Notes: a model not told the origin generated them from the letters alone. A stretch of 64,000 bases of DNA from Candidatus Tisiphia endosymbiont of Dioctria linearis (GCF_964026545.1 NZ_OZ032156.1:496001-560000), one strand, 5' to 3'; positions 1 to 9,585 are shown, counted from the first letter of the stretch. A program made the numbers and translations.

Positions 1-1737
1 TCCCATATACCAGCAACCTTATGAATAATCTTGTTGCCAATCTCCTTGCCATTACGCAATTCAAAAATTAAATGACGATTATTACTATCTATCTCAGGTT
101 TATATAATAATATCCCGCTAGTATAATAACCTCTCAAGCTACTTGCTCCACTAAATGCTTGAAATGGATCATCTTCAAATTGTATACGACTAATTTTTTT
201 AGTATGATGAACAAGAATAATGCCAGTATGAGGATTTATTTTATCTCTCAGTAACTCAATTCTATTTTGCAGAAAAAACATCATGGCATCATTTTCGTTC
301 TCGGTAGAGTCATGTCTACCACCATCAAAACTATTGCGAATAGGGTCAATGGCAATAATATCCGGTGGATGTTCAGGGAAAATCTGTCTAATATGTTTAG
401 CAGCAATATTGACTCCTTGTTCATCGAGCAGTAATCTATTATTAGCTGTAATATGCAAATTAGTTTCTGCCTTATCAAGCAACTCTTTTGGCAGCTGGAT
501 ATTTTGTAACCTCTCTCGCATATAATGGTAACCAATTTCTGTTTGCAAATAAAATATCCTTAATGGTCTTGCTGGTTTAAACCCAACAAATTCTTTACCT
601 GCTGACATATGAACAAATAGTGATAATAAAAAATCACTTTTACCAACTTTAGGGGCTCCGCCAAAGACTTAATATACCGCTAGGTGTTAAGATTCGTGGA
701 GCAATTATATCCTGTGGCAGTTGACTATGATCAGCTAGAAAATCGCCTAAAGAGAAGCTGATAACTGTATTGGTAATCTGTTGTGGTTGCTGTTTAGGAG
801 TACCATATTTTTCTATATGTACTTTCCATAAGCCATTAACCATCTGCTTTATTTTATCAATTGACCATGCAGGTAATACATTAGCTAGATTATAACTATA
901 GATTTCTTCTATTGCTTTATCTTCGCTAATCAACCCATCATGGCAGCGACGCAGCCAATAACCAATTACTCTAGTTAAATGATTAAACCTAGTTTGTTCT
1001 CCTATGCCTCCTTCATAAACCTTTTCAGTAAGTATCTTATTGATTGGTAAAGCGGAAGTGGTTATAAAATTATTATTAGCTAGATTATTGAGTGGTAGTT
1101 CCTTAACCAACTGAATTAATGGCTCAAGTTCATATTCTACTGGCGTGTAAGTTCTAATTTTAACTAACTTAGCTATCCCACCTTTATGATAGACTGAACC
1201 TGCTACCCTAATTGGTTGATGAGCCGATTTAAAATGAGTATCGCCACCGAAAATATGAGCTATTTGATATCTAAGTTCTAGTAATTGTTTTAACTGATTA
1301 CCTTCTATCGCTTTAGTTAATTGCCAGTAAACATGGATTTTGGCTAAACCCTCACAGGTAACGCCACCTGATTCAATAATCATAGTAGCTTGACCTAGAG
1401 TTTGCTCCAGTAAGAATAACTTACCTTCTACATCACCATCATCAATATCAATCAGTAGTACCTGCATTTGCTTGATGCTGTTACTAGAAGCTTGACCGTA
1501 CTGTTCAACAATTGCTGGAATGACACAAAAAGCTGCTCGTCTCTGATTAGCTATGTTAGCAAAGTTTAAAGCTTTACTAGTCATAGAATCATCAGCCTTA
1601 ATCCATATATTAGTCGGTAGTTTATTACTACTACTACCTTTTTCAGCAAAGGAACGTAAGGGTATTAATCCGTCAAGATAACCAAAAACCACCCAAAAAT
1701 ACGTTTGAATATCATCCTTAATCGGCAGAATGTTCAT
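1..1737 (-). pseudogene. Primase-helicase (AEP-type primase + RepA/RecA-like ATPase), frameshifted and cut by window edge
   Basis: The first 340 codons (from the ATG at 1737) carry an archaeo-eukaryotic-type primase signature: an LLIDIDDGD acidic motif near residues 95-102, a catalytic-type His near 135 (KIHVYW) and RVAGS near 177-181. The frame then stops at 649. From about 680 to base 1 another frame continues without interruption as a RecA/RepA-like ATPase: Walker A FGGAPKVGKS, Walker B-like DIIAIDP, then LVHHTKK. Removing one A from TTAAGTC near 680 restores GILVFGGAPKVGKS, so I read one gene broken by a single-base insertion. Such fusions initiate replication of plasmids, phages and integrative elements. 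It heads a minus-strand row with a nuclease and an SSB-like gene. The C-terminus lies outside the window. Confidence 0.75.
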
Positions 1738-1760
1738 AACTTACCTTCAGTCTTGCAGTC

Positions 1761-2516
1761 TCAACATTTATTTTGATATGAACATATTTTGCAGTCATAA
1801 AATTCTCTGCTGTTAAAGGTTCGTGGCAATAACTCGCCAACTTCAGTAGCACGGATAATATTAACCGCCTTATCACTCATTCTTTGGGCTAGCTCTCCAT
1901 CAAATGGGATAAGCTCATGATATATATCGCAATTATCTTTATTAATAGCAGTAAATAAGCATGGATTTATAGAAATACCAGCTATGCTTTCCTCCATATA
2001 AGCTTGATATAGAGCAATTTGAGCAGCATATAAAGGTTTAGATAATACCAAACCTTTGCGAGCAAGTTCTTTCCATGCTTTATTATTCATTGTTTTAGCC
2101 TCCCATAAAGCAGGGCAGTTTATGCCAAGTTGCTTAGGTGCTTTATAAATAATACCATCAATATGACCGGCAATTCTCTTATCCGCTACCTCAAAACCAA
2201 ATTGCTTACCATGCTGATCTTTGGTAACTAGCTCAAGACCAGCGGCTTTTAACCACCTAATAGCTAATGTTTCAAATAAATGTCCAATGTCAAAGATCCT
2301 TAATATTTGACCTCTAAAGTTAGGATTGATTCCTTGCTTGCTGCTGATATACTCATACTGCAATGCTCTAGAGCAAGGTGTTCCCAAACGAGATGCACCA
2401 AGATATTTACGAGGTTGCCCAGCTTGCCTTTCAAGCTCTAATGCTTGATCTATTAACTTATTTAGCCGATCGGATATTTGATGATATGTTTTCAGTTGAT
2501 GATTAAAATCTAGCAT
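1761..2516 (-). CDS. Cas4/AddB-like PD-(D/E)XK nuclease with Fe-S cysteines
   Basis: A 251-residue protein with the RecB-type nuclease motifs in order: His79 (DIGHLFE), Asp120 (GHIDG), Glu139-x-Lys141 (WEAK) and Gln166 (YAAQIALYQ). One cysteine lies at residue 48 before the nuclease core, and C242, C245 and C251 lie at the C-terminus, the arrangement that holds a 4Fe-4S cluster in Cas4/AddB-type exonucleases. By family it should resect DNA ends with a metal-dependent active site. It lies 2 bases after the SSB-like gene and 23 bases before the primase-helicase, so the three are probably one operon for replication or recombination of the element. No CRISPR array or cas gene is nearby, so a CRISPR role is not supported. 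Confidence 0.75.
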   Translation of the reverse strand: MLDFNHQLKTYHQISDRLNKLIDQALELERQAGQPRKYLGASRLGTPCSRALQYEYISSKQGINPNFRGQILRIFDIGHLFETLAIRWLKAAGLELVTKDQHGKQFGFEVADKRIAGHIDGIIYKAPKQLGINCPALWEAKTMNNKAWKELARKGLVLSKPLYAAQIALYQAYMEESIAGISINPCLFTAINKDNCDIYHELIPFDGELAQRMSDKAVNIIRATEVGELLPRTFNSREFYDCKICSYQNKC

Positions 2517-2518
2517 AT

Positions 2519-3046
2519 CTACATCCAGCTAGCTAAATCAGTTCTACTATCCATAAATTTAGTATAATCCTTATGGCTGGTATCTATAGCTGATTTAATA
2601 ACATTTTTTTGATTTCCTAATTTATCAGTTTCAATGTCAATTTTAGCTATAAACTCTAAACCATTTAAATCAGCAAAACTATTAATCCTTCTTGCTAGCT
2701 GGGCAGCATCTGAATTATCTTTGTCGCTAAAACCTTTAGCTGAATTTAACATAGAGCGAATAAAGGAGCGTCCTATATCACCCCAGTGGTTATTCTTCTT
2801 CTGACTATATAAACCAATCAACCCCCATATTTTGCGTTTTACATATTCACCTTGTAAAATGGTAAACTCGCAATTTAAATAGACAGCTTCGCTTAGCTCA
2901 TTCTTAGTTGCATAACCGCCAAACCAACCTTGTTCATGGTCATTATAACCACCATCCCTAATCATCAGACTAACCTTAGCAATAGTTCCTTGCGGGATTA
3001 AATTAAAATTAATTGGTTCAGCATTGTTAAAATCGTAATAATTCAT
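2519..3046 (-). CDS. Phage-type single-stranded DNA-binding protein candidate (DUF669-like)
   Basis: A 175-residue protein of the short type that phages and integrative elements place next to a Cas4-like nuclease. It has a beta-rich middle (the stretches around residues 45-70 with NCEFTILQGEYVKRKIWG) followed by a helical stretch with SFIRSMLNSAKGFS and then IAKIDIE. That pattern resembles DUF669-type phage ssDNA-binding proteins, but the assignment is by eye and context. The ATG has AAGGAG-like bases just upstream. The stop is 2 bases from the start of the nuclease, which implies translational coupling. Confidence 0.55.
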   Translation of the reverse strand: MNYYDFNNAEPINFNLIPQGTIAKVSLMIRDGGYNDHEQGWFGGYATKNELSEAVYLNCEFTILQGEYVKRKIWGLIGLYSQKKNNHWGDIGRSFIRSMLNSAKGFSDKDNSDAAQLARRINSFADLNGLEFIAKIDIETDKLGNQKNVIKSAIDTSHKDYTKFMDSRTDLASWM

Positions 3047-3072
3047 ATAATTTCTCCTTAGTTAATTTTTCT

Positions 3073-3273
3073 TTAATTAATTATCATATTTGGTTCTATT
3101 GTTGATTTTGGTGCTATCCCTGAAGTAATCTTGTTCATAAGATTGCCTAAATGGGCTGGCTCAATCATGGCGAGTTTTCCTGACCGATCTTTGGCAGGAT
3201 AGCCATAAGGGTTATTAGTCCAGTTAATGAAAGCTCTAGAAAACTCATACTTATTAATACAACTAATTGCTTA
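3073..3273 (-). pseudogene. Short open frame without a normal start, upstream of the SSB-like gene
   Basis: The minus strand holds an open frame of about 65 codons ending in TAA at 3073, with readable protein-like content (KYEFSRAFINWTNNPYGY, then a hydrophilic tail). No ATG, GTG or TTG stands at its beginning; the first ATG is about halfway. It may be the remnant of a gene of the element or a very small protein with an unusual start. The rest of the 3047-3397 gap holds the divergent promoter region for the replication operon and the Cro-like regulator; I cannot place the promoters with confidence. Confidence 0.3.
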
Positions 3274-3397
3274 AAGTTACCCTTCCCCACAAGTTAATAA
3301 TTTTATTTTATAAATAACATTAAATACTAGATATCATGCTAAAAACCGTTCCTCTAGATATATTCACATTACAATTAATTTTTATTTAAAGGTTATT

Positions 3398-3613
3398 ATG
3401 AAACTATCAATTTGGATAGAAGTAAATAATTTAACAACCGGTAAGGTCACTAAATTATTTAAAGTCTCACCAGCTCACATTTACAAATATCTCTACGAAA
3501 AAACCATCCCAAGACCCAAAGTGATGGAAAGAATTTTTTTAGCAACTCATGGAGTTGTTACTCCTAATGATTTTTATGGAATTAGTACAGAACTCTTGGA
3601 AAAAAATTACTAG
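3398..3613 (+). CDS. Cro/CI-like helix-turn-helix regulator, small
   Basis: A 71-residue protein whose first half reads as a lambda-repressor-type HTH: VNNLTTGKVTKLFKVSPAHIYKYLYEKTIPRP, in which the KVSPAHIYKYLYE stretch would be the recognition helix. The end (ATHGVVTPNDFYG) matches the 'T-x-G-x-V-T-P-x-D-F' ending common in Cro-like phage regulators. It is preceded by AAAGG at a suitable distance and is transcribed away from the replication operon, the usual position of a lytic/lysogenic or copy-control switch. Its operator would lie in the 3280-3390 gap. Confidence 0.7.
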   Translation: MKLSIWIEVNNLTTGKVTKLFKVSPAHIYKYLYEKTIPRPKVMERIFLATHGVVTPNDFYGISTELLEKNY

Positions 3614-3641
3614 AACAATTAAAATATAAAGTGATAAAAAA

Positions 3642-3845
3642 ATGAGAAAAAATATGAATAAAGATAAAAGAACACCAGAAGAAATATTTAATAATTTAGC
3701 ATTAACCATTCGTAATTCACATGATCAAGAGATAAGTGAAGAAGAATCAAGAAGGCTAGCAAGAAATTTTATAAGGTTTTGCCAAAGATTTATCGAGATT
3801 CGACTTAGAATAGATAAAGAAAAAGAATCGGCAACTAAAGATTGA
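3642..3845 (+). CDS. Small charged hypothetical protein
   Basis: A 67-residue, highly charged protein (or 63 residues if it starts at the second ATG at 3654) that I do not recognise. It begins with MNKDKRTPEEIFNNLALTIR and contains a helical stretch rich in Glu, Arg and Lys. It lies 28 bases after the Cro-like gene and in the same direction, so the two are probably cotranscribed. Small charged proteins in this position of integrative elements are often regulators or excision factors, but nothing in the sequence shows that here. The following 190 bases to the recombinase hold no other gene that I can see. Confidence 0.5.
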   Translation: MRKNMNKDKRTPEEIFNNLALTIRNSHDQEISEEESRRLARNFIRFCQRFIEIRLRIDKEKESATKD

Positions 3846-4038
3846 CTTTATTGGGAAACTGGTTAGAATAACAGTTGGAATGACAAACGTTATTTTTGGA
3901 TGTCAAAATCTCTAGCAAATTAGTATTTAAAGATATTAGTAGTTCGCCATATGGTCTTTCATCAAAAACTACCCATTATGCAGAACATTATAGTATCTTT
4001 TACAATAAAAAAATTATCAGAAATAAAGGAGTTTAATA

Positions 4039-5640
4039 ATGACTAACAAAGCGGTAAAGGCAATTATTTTATCGCGTGTTTCTTCTAAAGATCAGGAGGA
4101 AGGTTACTCACTTGAAGTACGAAAAGATCGGTTAGAAAAATATTGCGAACGTAAAGGTTTGCATATTATACAAACCTTTAAACTTATTGAATCTTCTACC
4201 AAAGGTAATCATAAACATTTTATGGAAATTATCAAATTCATTAAGAAAGAGCGAGAACCTATCGCTTTTGTTGTTGATAAAGTTGATCGTGTTCAAAGAA
4301 GCCAAAAAGAATTTCCTATACTAGATGAGCTAGTTAAACAAGGTAAATTGGAATTGCATTTTAACAGTGAAGGTTATGTTATTCACCAGCAGTCAAGTGG
4401 TCATGAATTAATGATGTGGGGCATAAGCGTGGTAGTCGCTAAAAGTCATACTGATTTATTAAGTGAAAATGTTAGAAAAAGTTTTAAGCAAAAAATAGAA
4501 GTTCATGGGGAGTGGTATGGTTCTGCTCCTATTGGATATTTAAATAAACGGGATGAAAGGGGTAGAGGGATAATAGTAATTGATCCAGTTAATGGTAGTA
4601 TTATTAGCAAGATATTTGACACCTATGCTACAGGAGCCTATACCTTATCAGAAATGGTAACCAAAGCTAAGGATTGGGGATTGCGTAGTAAGAAGGGCTA
4701 TCATATTGTTAAGTCAGTTATATATCGCATACTACAAAATCCTTTTTATTATGGAGAAATGAGAGTAAAAGGAGAGTTATGGTTACATCATTATCAAACA
4801 CTTACTAATAGAGAAATTTTTAAAGCTTGTGAGGCAGTACGTATGGGTTGGCATAAAAAACCTTTTCAATATCGAGGTAAAGAATTTTTATTTAGAGGCA
4901 TCCTTAAATGTGCCGTTACCGGTAATTTAATTACTTCTGATACTAAGAGTAAAAAATATGAAAATGGCAAAATATCAGAATGGACTTACTTAAGAGCTTG
5001 GAGCCCAGAAGATCCTAAAAAGGCTATTTGGGTTAGGGAAGATGAAATATTAAGACAAATTGAGGAAGTATTAAAAACCTTACAAATAAAAAATCCTGAG
5101 ATGTTAAAACAAATAATGGATTATTTAATAAATGTCAATCAAGGCAATGCTTATGAATTTAACCTTGAAGTTGGCGAATTAAAACAAGAGCATACCGTTA
5201 TTCAAAATAAACTCAATAGATTGATGGATTTCTTAACAGATGGCACCTTAACTAGAGAAGAATTTTTGCATAAGAAAGCTCAATTAAAGGAAAGACAATA
5301 TGAATTAACTGAATTAATTAAGAGTTATGACAAAGTAGATGATAAGCTTTCTAAAAAGCTTGCAGACCTTATATGTATCAGCAGAAACGCCTATGAAACT
5401 TTTAGAGGTTCGACAATTGCTGAAAAAAGGGAATTATTAAATTTTATATTTTCGAACCTAACACTCGAGGGCTGTAAGATGCATTACGTTCTGGCTTTTC
5501 CATTCGCAGAAATGCAAAAAGTAGCAAGTTGTGCCGAATTGGCGGGAGTGACGGGACTCGAACCCGCGACCTTCTGCGTGACAGGCAGACGCTCTAACCA
5601 ACTGAGCTACACCCCCTTTATTAATATCTATGGCATATAG
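4039..5640 (+). CDS. Large serine recombinase (integrase) reading into tRNA-Asp
   Basis: A 533-residue large serine recombinase. The N-terminal resolvase domain has the SRVS motif with catalytic Ser15 and continues with DKVDRVQRS; the 'recombinase' DNA-binding domain follows (KRDERGRGI through the RILQNPFYYGEM motif near residue 240), then a zinc-ribbon region in which only one clear Cys remains (LKCAVTG), and a coiled coil near 370-450. AAAGGAG precedes the ATG. The last ~35 codons run antisense through tRNA-Asp, so the tail (AGVTGLEPATFCVTGRRSNQ) is tRNA-derived and probably arose when the element landed there. It would integrate and excise the element at its left. It could be active; the weak zinc ribbon is a caution. 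Confidence 0.9.
   Translation: MTNKAVKAIILSRVSSKDQEEGYSLEVRKDRLEKYCERKGLHIIQTFKLIESSTKGNHKHFMEIIKFIKKEREPIAFVVDKVDRVQRSQKEFPILDELVKQGKLELHFNSEGYVIHQQSSGHELMMWGISVVVAKSHTDLLSENVRKSFKQKIEVHGEWYGSAPIGYLNKRDERGRGIIVIDPVNGSIISKIFDTYATGAYTLSEMVTKAKDWGLRSKKGYHIVKSVIYRILQNPFYYGEMRVKGELWLHHYQTLTNREIFKACEAVRMGWHKKPFQYRGKEFLFRGILKCAVTGNLITSDTKSKKYENGKISEWTYLRAWSPEDPKKAIWVREDEILRQIEEVLKTLQIKNPEMLKQIMDYLINVNQGNAYEFNLEVGELKQEHTVIQNKLNRLMDFLTDGTLTREEFLHKKAQLKERQYELTELIKSYDKVDDKLSKKLADLICISRNAYETFRGSTIAEKRELLNFIFSNLTLEGCKMHYVLAFPFAEMQKVASCAELAGVTGLEPATFCVTGRRSNQLSYTPFINIYGI
5540..5616 (-). tRNA. tRNA-Asp (GTC)
   Basis: On the minus strand the sequence folds as a full cloverleaf: acceptor GGGGGTG pairs with CACTCCC (one G-T), the D arm has AGCTCAGTTGGTTAGAGC, the anticodon loop is CTGTCAC with anticodon GTC, the T arm has GGTTCGAGTCCC, and CCA is encoded. 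The length is 77 bases. Its 3' end points at the serine recombinase and lies inside that reading frame, the arrangement expected for an integration site. The IS481 copy begins 142 bases upstream of its 5' end, so the promoter must fit in that gap or come from the IS. Confidence 0.95.
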
Positions 5641-5757
5641 ACAAGTTGCAATATATATAAAGTCAACTCTTCTGTCAAGAACTCATCAGCAACTTGTCAG
5701 GCATTGCCTAAAAACAGTTGACAAGATATCTGAAGGTTTTAAAAAATAATAATTAGT

Positions 5758-6946
5758 TGAAGTAGTTGAGATTTAATCTTACATTTAGTAAAATAAACAA
5801 ATTATTAAATGGAGATTAAAATGAATTTAAATCAGAAAATAATAAGACCAAAAATAGGATTACTTGAACTAGCAAAAAGCTTAGGAAATGTATCTAGTGC
5901 ATGTAAAACAATGGGGTATAGCAGAGATAGTTATTATAGATTCAAGGAATTATATGAGAATGGTGGCGATGAAGCCTTGTATGAAATAAGCCGTAAGAAA
6001 CCCATATTGGCTAATAGAGTTGATCCTATTGTAGAGAAAGCGGTATTAGACATGGCAATAGAGTACCCCGCTTATGGTCAACTTCGTGTATCGAACGAAT
6101 TAAAAAAAGATGGGATTTTAGTATCTCCCGGCGGCATTAGATCTATCTGGCTTAGGAACGATCTCAATAATCTTAAGAAACGGCTAGTAGCTTTAGAAAC
6201 TAAAATGGCTCAGGATGGCATTATACTTACGGAAGCTCAATTACGTGTCTTGGAGAATCGTAAGAATCTTAAAGAGGCACATGGGGAAATAGAGACAGAA
6301 CATCCAGGCTATCTTGGTTGTCAAGATGTTTACTATGTTGGCAACTTTAAAGGAATAGGTAAGGTTTATGGTCAAACTTTTATCGATAGATATTCCAGGG
6401 TGACGGATGCCAAATTATACACAGACAAAACAGCTATAACCTCTGCTGATATGTTAAATGATAGAGTTCTACCTTGGTACGAAGAACAAGGTATTCCTAT
6501 ACTACGTATATTAACTGATCGTGGTACTGAATATAAAGGAAATATAGAACATCATGCCTTTGAATTGTTTTTAAGTATTGAAGGAATAGAACACACCGTT
6601 ACAAAAGCATATTCCCCTCAAACTAACGGGATATGTGAGAGGTTTCATAAAACCATGAAAAATGAGTTTTATGATACTGCAATGCGTAAAAAGATTTACA
6701 ATTCACTTTTTGAATTGCAAAAAGATCTTGATACCTGGTTACATTATTATAATAACGAACGTCCTCATTCCGGCAAGTATTGCTATGGTAAAACTCCAAT
6801 GCAAACCTTTAAAGATAGTAAAAAATTAGCGTTTGAAAAAAATAATGATATCTTGTATCTTGAACACTTATCTGACAGTCAAAATTTATCTGACAATCTA
6901 ATAAGTTAATTTATGGGGTCTGTAAGATTAAATCTTGACTTCTACA
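5758..6946 (+). mobile_element. IS481-family insertion sequence, complete
   Basis: The ends are inverted repeats: the left begins TGAAGTAGTTGAGATTTAAT and the right, read inward, TGTAGAAGTCAAGATTTAAT; both then continue CTTACA. They bracket one transposase gene, giving an element of 1189 bp that starts with TG as usual for IS481. The left boundary is confirmed by a truncated second copy at 60575-60842, in which identity starts at the same base. The right end lies 2 bases beyond the stop of the neighbouring immunity gene. I do not see a clear target duplication. Confidence 0.8.
5821..6909 (+). CDS. IS481-family transposase
   Basis: A 362-residue transposase. The N-terminus has a helix-turn-helix ([22 protein letters not shown]) and a second HTH_28/29-like part. 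The rve-type DDE core follows: first Asp in GCQDVYYVG, second Asp in RILTDRGTEY, Glu in NGICERFHKTMKNEF, then WLHYYNNERPH. I chose the ATG at 5821 because GGAG lies 7 bases upstream; an in-frame ATG at 5809 would overlap that site. The reading frame looks intact, so the element could still move, and the window has a truncated second copy. Confidence 0.85.
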   Translation: MNLNQKIIRPKIGLLELAKSLGNVSSACKTMGYSRDSYYRFKELYENGGDEALYEISRKKPILANRVDPIVEKAVLDMAIEYPAYGQLRVSNELKKDGILVSPGGIRSIWLRNDLNNLKKRLVALETKMAQDGIILTEAQLRVLENRKNLKEAHGEIETEHPGYLGCQDVYYVGNFKGIGKVYGQTFIDRYSRVTDAKLYTDKTAITSADMLNDRVLPWYEEQGIPILRILTDRGTEYKGNIEHHAFELFLSIEGIEHTVTKAYSPQTNGICERFHKTMKNEFYDTAMRKKIYNSLFELQKDLDTWLHYYNNERPHSGKYCYGKTPMQTFKDSKKLAFEKNNDILYLEHLSDSQNLSDNLIS

Positions 6947-6948
6947 CT

Positions 6949-7371
6949 TTAACTATTTGCTATTTCGGAAAAATGATATTTTTTATCATTTCTATCCATC
7001 AATTCATACATCTCTTTGGCTCCAATATAAACTTTAGACCATTCTGGGTGATTTAAATAATCTGAATTTGTTTCATTAGTATGTAGTGATATTGAATCTA
7101 TTAAATCTCCAAACCATTTACAAAATTTATAGATTTGCTGTGCTTCATCCTCGTCATATAATATTTCACCAATGTTGCTTTCTTTATATTTATCCAAATC
7201 ACAACTATCGTATAATGTGTTTATTACATAATATGTCAAACTATCACTATAAGGATGAGGATATTGCTCGTCCACCCATTCTTTCATTTGCCTATCATAA
7301 TCGGCTAAATCTTCAAATGAACCTTTAACTTCCATGCGAAGTTGAGGATATAATAGAAATTTTGTTGTCAT
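6949..7371 (-). CDS. Immunity protein candidate for the third toxin cassette (SCO4402-like)
   Basis: A 140-residue acidic cytoplasmic protein. Its pattern (WVDEQYPHPYSDSLTYYV, LYDSCDL, NIGEILYDEDEA, then WFGDL and DYLNHPEWSKV) resembles the SCO4402-type family, a small acidic family sometimes found next to polymorphic toxins. It starts 12 bases after the stop of the toxin gene that ends at 7384, on the same strand, the usual toxin-immunity order. The IS481 ends 2 bases after its stop, so the gene just escaped interruption. The toxin is broken by an IS630 while this gene is intact. Family call by eye. Confidence 0.6.
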   Translation of the reverse strand: MTTKFLLYPQLRMEVKGSFEDLADYDRQMKEWVDEQYPHPYSDSLTYYVINTLYDSCDLDKYKESNIGEILYDEDEAQQIYKFCKWFGDLIDSISLHTNETNSDYLNHPEWSKVYIGAKEMYELMDRNDKKYHFSEIANS

Positions 7372-8148
7372 TAATATTACCTCTTAATCTGGTTTATGAA
7401 AACTTTTCCATTTAGCCCATTGATCTGCTGGAATATGGGCATCTGGGTGTTTTGTTGGCTCTTTTATTTGCATATTTAAATCAAAACCGTGTTCTGCATT
7501 TCTTTTCCCAACATCAAACATAGCCCGATCCATCTTATACACGCCACCAGTTACCTCATCTTTAAAGATATAATTGTTACCAGTATGATCAACAACTTTA
7601 CCATTATAACTTATTGCTACATGGTCAACTTGCTGGGTTACGTACTTAGCAGCTGGATTTCCCTTATCTATTCTAATACTATCCCCACCTTTTTTCCATT
7701 TTAATCCATCCATCTTATTATTATAAACTGCTACGCCCAATTCTCCTGGCACTTTTTTAGCTAAATCTGAAAGTTGAGACCAATTTTCATATTGTTTAAG
7801 ATATGTAGTATATTGTTCTAGTTTAAGGTCTACAGGTTTTGTAATACCGGTAACTGTCTCAATACGTTTTTGTAATGGTAGATCACTAGCTACATTTGAT
7901 GCCCCTAATTTCACTTCTCCAACTTCAGAAGTTGGTAATTCTTGCTCAACTTTATTAGCAAGCATCGAAGTTTTTTCTACAATTTTAGTTTTAGCAGTAA
8001 TATCACTGTGGGTTGGAAGGTGTGGTTCTTTTGGTAGTCCAGATGTTTCTGGGGTTTCTAAATTAATTGCTTTTCCTTCTATAATTTTATGCTTTGGTGC
8101 CGGATCTTTTAATATCTTGTTGCCACCACTATAGTAAAAGCAGTTAAG

Positions 8149-9005
8149 TTATGTTACAGCAAAGAATGCACAAATGGTGTTATACAATTCTTGTGAAAGC
8201 CCGATTTTTTGTTTAATCCACCTTTTCATATTAGCCCAAAATTTCTCTATTGGATTTAGGTCAGGAGAGTAAGGTGGTAAAAATATTACCCTACATCCTA
8301 CTGATTCTATTAAATCTTTAGTCTTCTTAGACTTATGAAAAGCAGCATTGTCTAAAATCACAACTTGACCAGCTATAAGCTCTTTTATCAAAAATTGCTC
8401 TACCCAATTATTAAATAGTTCGGTATTACAGGTGCCATTGAATACAAAAGGGGCTATAGATTTATTACCTACCAAACCTGCTATAATATTCGTCCTTTGG
8501 TAATACTTCCCACTCTTCTTTGCTTGTAGTGTTTGACCTTTCTTTCCCCAACCTCTATCTTGGGTAATGTTCATCTCTATTCCGCTCTCATCTATATACA
8601 CAAGCGCATCTGTAGCTAGATCTTTGATATCTTCTAAATACTTACATCGCTTTTCAGCATTAGCTTCCACATAGGTAAAGGCTTTTTTTTATAACTAAAT
8701 CCCAATTGTCTTAGCCAATATCTTGCCCCACTAGCGCTTATCCCAAATTTCTTACCAATATCTTCCGTTTTGCTATTAGGATTTTCTTCTACATACTTGA
8801 TAAAATCATCCATTTCTATACTAGGCTTTGCTCCTTTATACTTCCTTGCTTGATAATGACCTTCTTTCTTATACCTTACATGCCATGTATTTACTGTTGT
8901 AGGGCTCAATTGAAAAACTCTAGATGCTGACCTTTGACTATTTCCTGCTTCTAGATATTTTATTACTTTTTCTCTTAAATCTATACTGTATGGGCTAGTT
9001 GACAT
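8149..9005 (-). CDS. IS630 transposase made by frameshifting (orfA + orfB)
   Basis: The first frame (9005-8634) has the HTH part: REKVIKYLEAGNSQRSASRVF and a second HTH (KFGISASGARYWLRQLGF). The second frame (8670-8149) has the DDE catalytic part: VYIDESGI, VILDNAAFHKS and PPYSPDLNPIEKFWANMKRW with the final Glu. A run of eight A residues (minus strand, 8683-8690) joins them; slippage there fuses LGFSYKKK to AFTYVEANAEKR and yields one transposase of about 285 residues. This is the usual arrangement in this IS family and not decay. It should cut and paste at TA. Confidence 0.85.
8683..8690 (-). promoter_or_regulatory. Slippery A8 run for transposase frameshift
   Basis: Eight consecutive A residues on the coding strand lie at the place where the HTH frame must pass to the DDE frame. 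A one-base slip of the ribosome (or polymerase) there joins the two conserved halves of the IS630 transposase. Confidence 0.6.
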
Positions 9006-9585
9006 TTTTCATTTTATATTATCACAATCACTAACATAACTCAACTGCCTTTACTATAACAGTAGGTAAAGCAACTCTTGTCGGTACAAGATATGTAGGG
9101 TCAGTCTCACCTAGCAATTTAGTACCAGTAGCTTCTTTCACTGCTAGGTTAATTAGTGGATTAAAGAGTAATCTCACTCCTAATACTTCTATATTTTTTT
9201 GTCCTTCTGCCTCAGGGAATCGTTTTTTATGTTCTTCTATTATTTTTGCACCATATTCATCTGGTCCAAAGAAAATATATTTTGTACCACTTGTTACTGA
9301 CCTAAATGCGGTTCTTAGCTCATCATCGCTTAAGTTTTTAATATTGCTTTCCTCTACTGATATGTCAGAAATAGCTACCGTTCTTGAAGTAGTCGGCAGT
9401 GATTGCTCTCTAACCATTATGTCTAATGGTGGTATTGGTGGTGTTATCTTGTTTGCAGGATTAGTGGCAAGTAACTTTGTTATCCCCTCTTCAGTCCATT
9501 TAAACTCGGCTGATTCAGCAACTGGCTTGTTGCTAGCTGGTATGTTTGGGGCAAATGGTTGATTATCCTTAGCCTGTCCCCCACC

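Larger units (their letters stand above)
8132..9056 (-). mobile_element. IS630-family insertion sequence, complete
   Basis: The terminal inverted repeats begin TAGTAAAAGCAGTTAAGTTA (left) and TAGTAAAGGCAGTTGAGTTA (right, read inward) and extend about 25 bp. TA is duplicated at 8130-8131 and 9057-9058, the target expected for IS630/Tc1-mariner. The element is 925 bp and contains a two-frame transposase. It sits inside the third toxin gene. Another copy starts at 63978, at the right window edge. Confidence 0.9.

Noticed and set aside
281-535. Open frames on both strands within the primase-helicase
   Set aside because: The conserved ATPase motifs are read in another minus-strand frame; these are shadows.
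1761-2516. Cas4-like nuclease as a sign of CRISPR-Cas
   Set aside because: No other cas gene or array is in the window; the context is replication of an integrative element.
8634-8670. Two overlapping IS630 frames as decay
   Set aside because: The A8 run at the overlap fits programmed slippage usual for this family.
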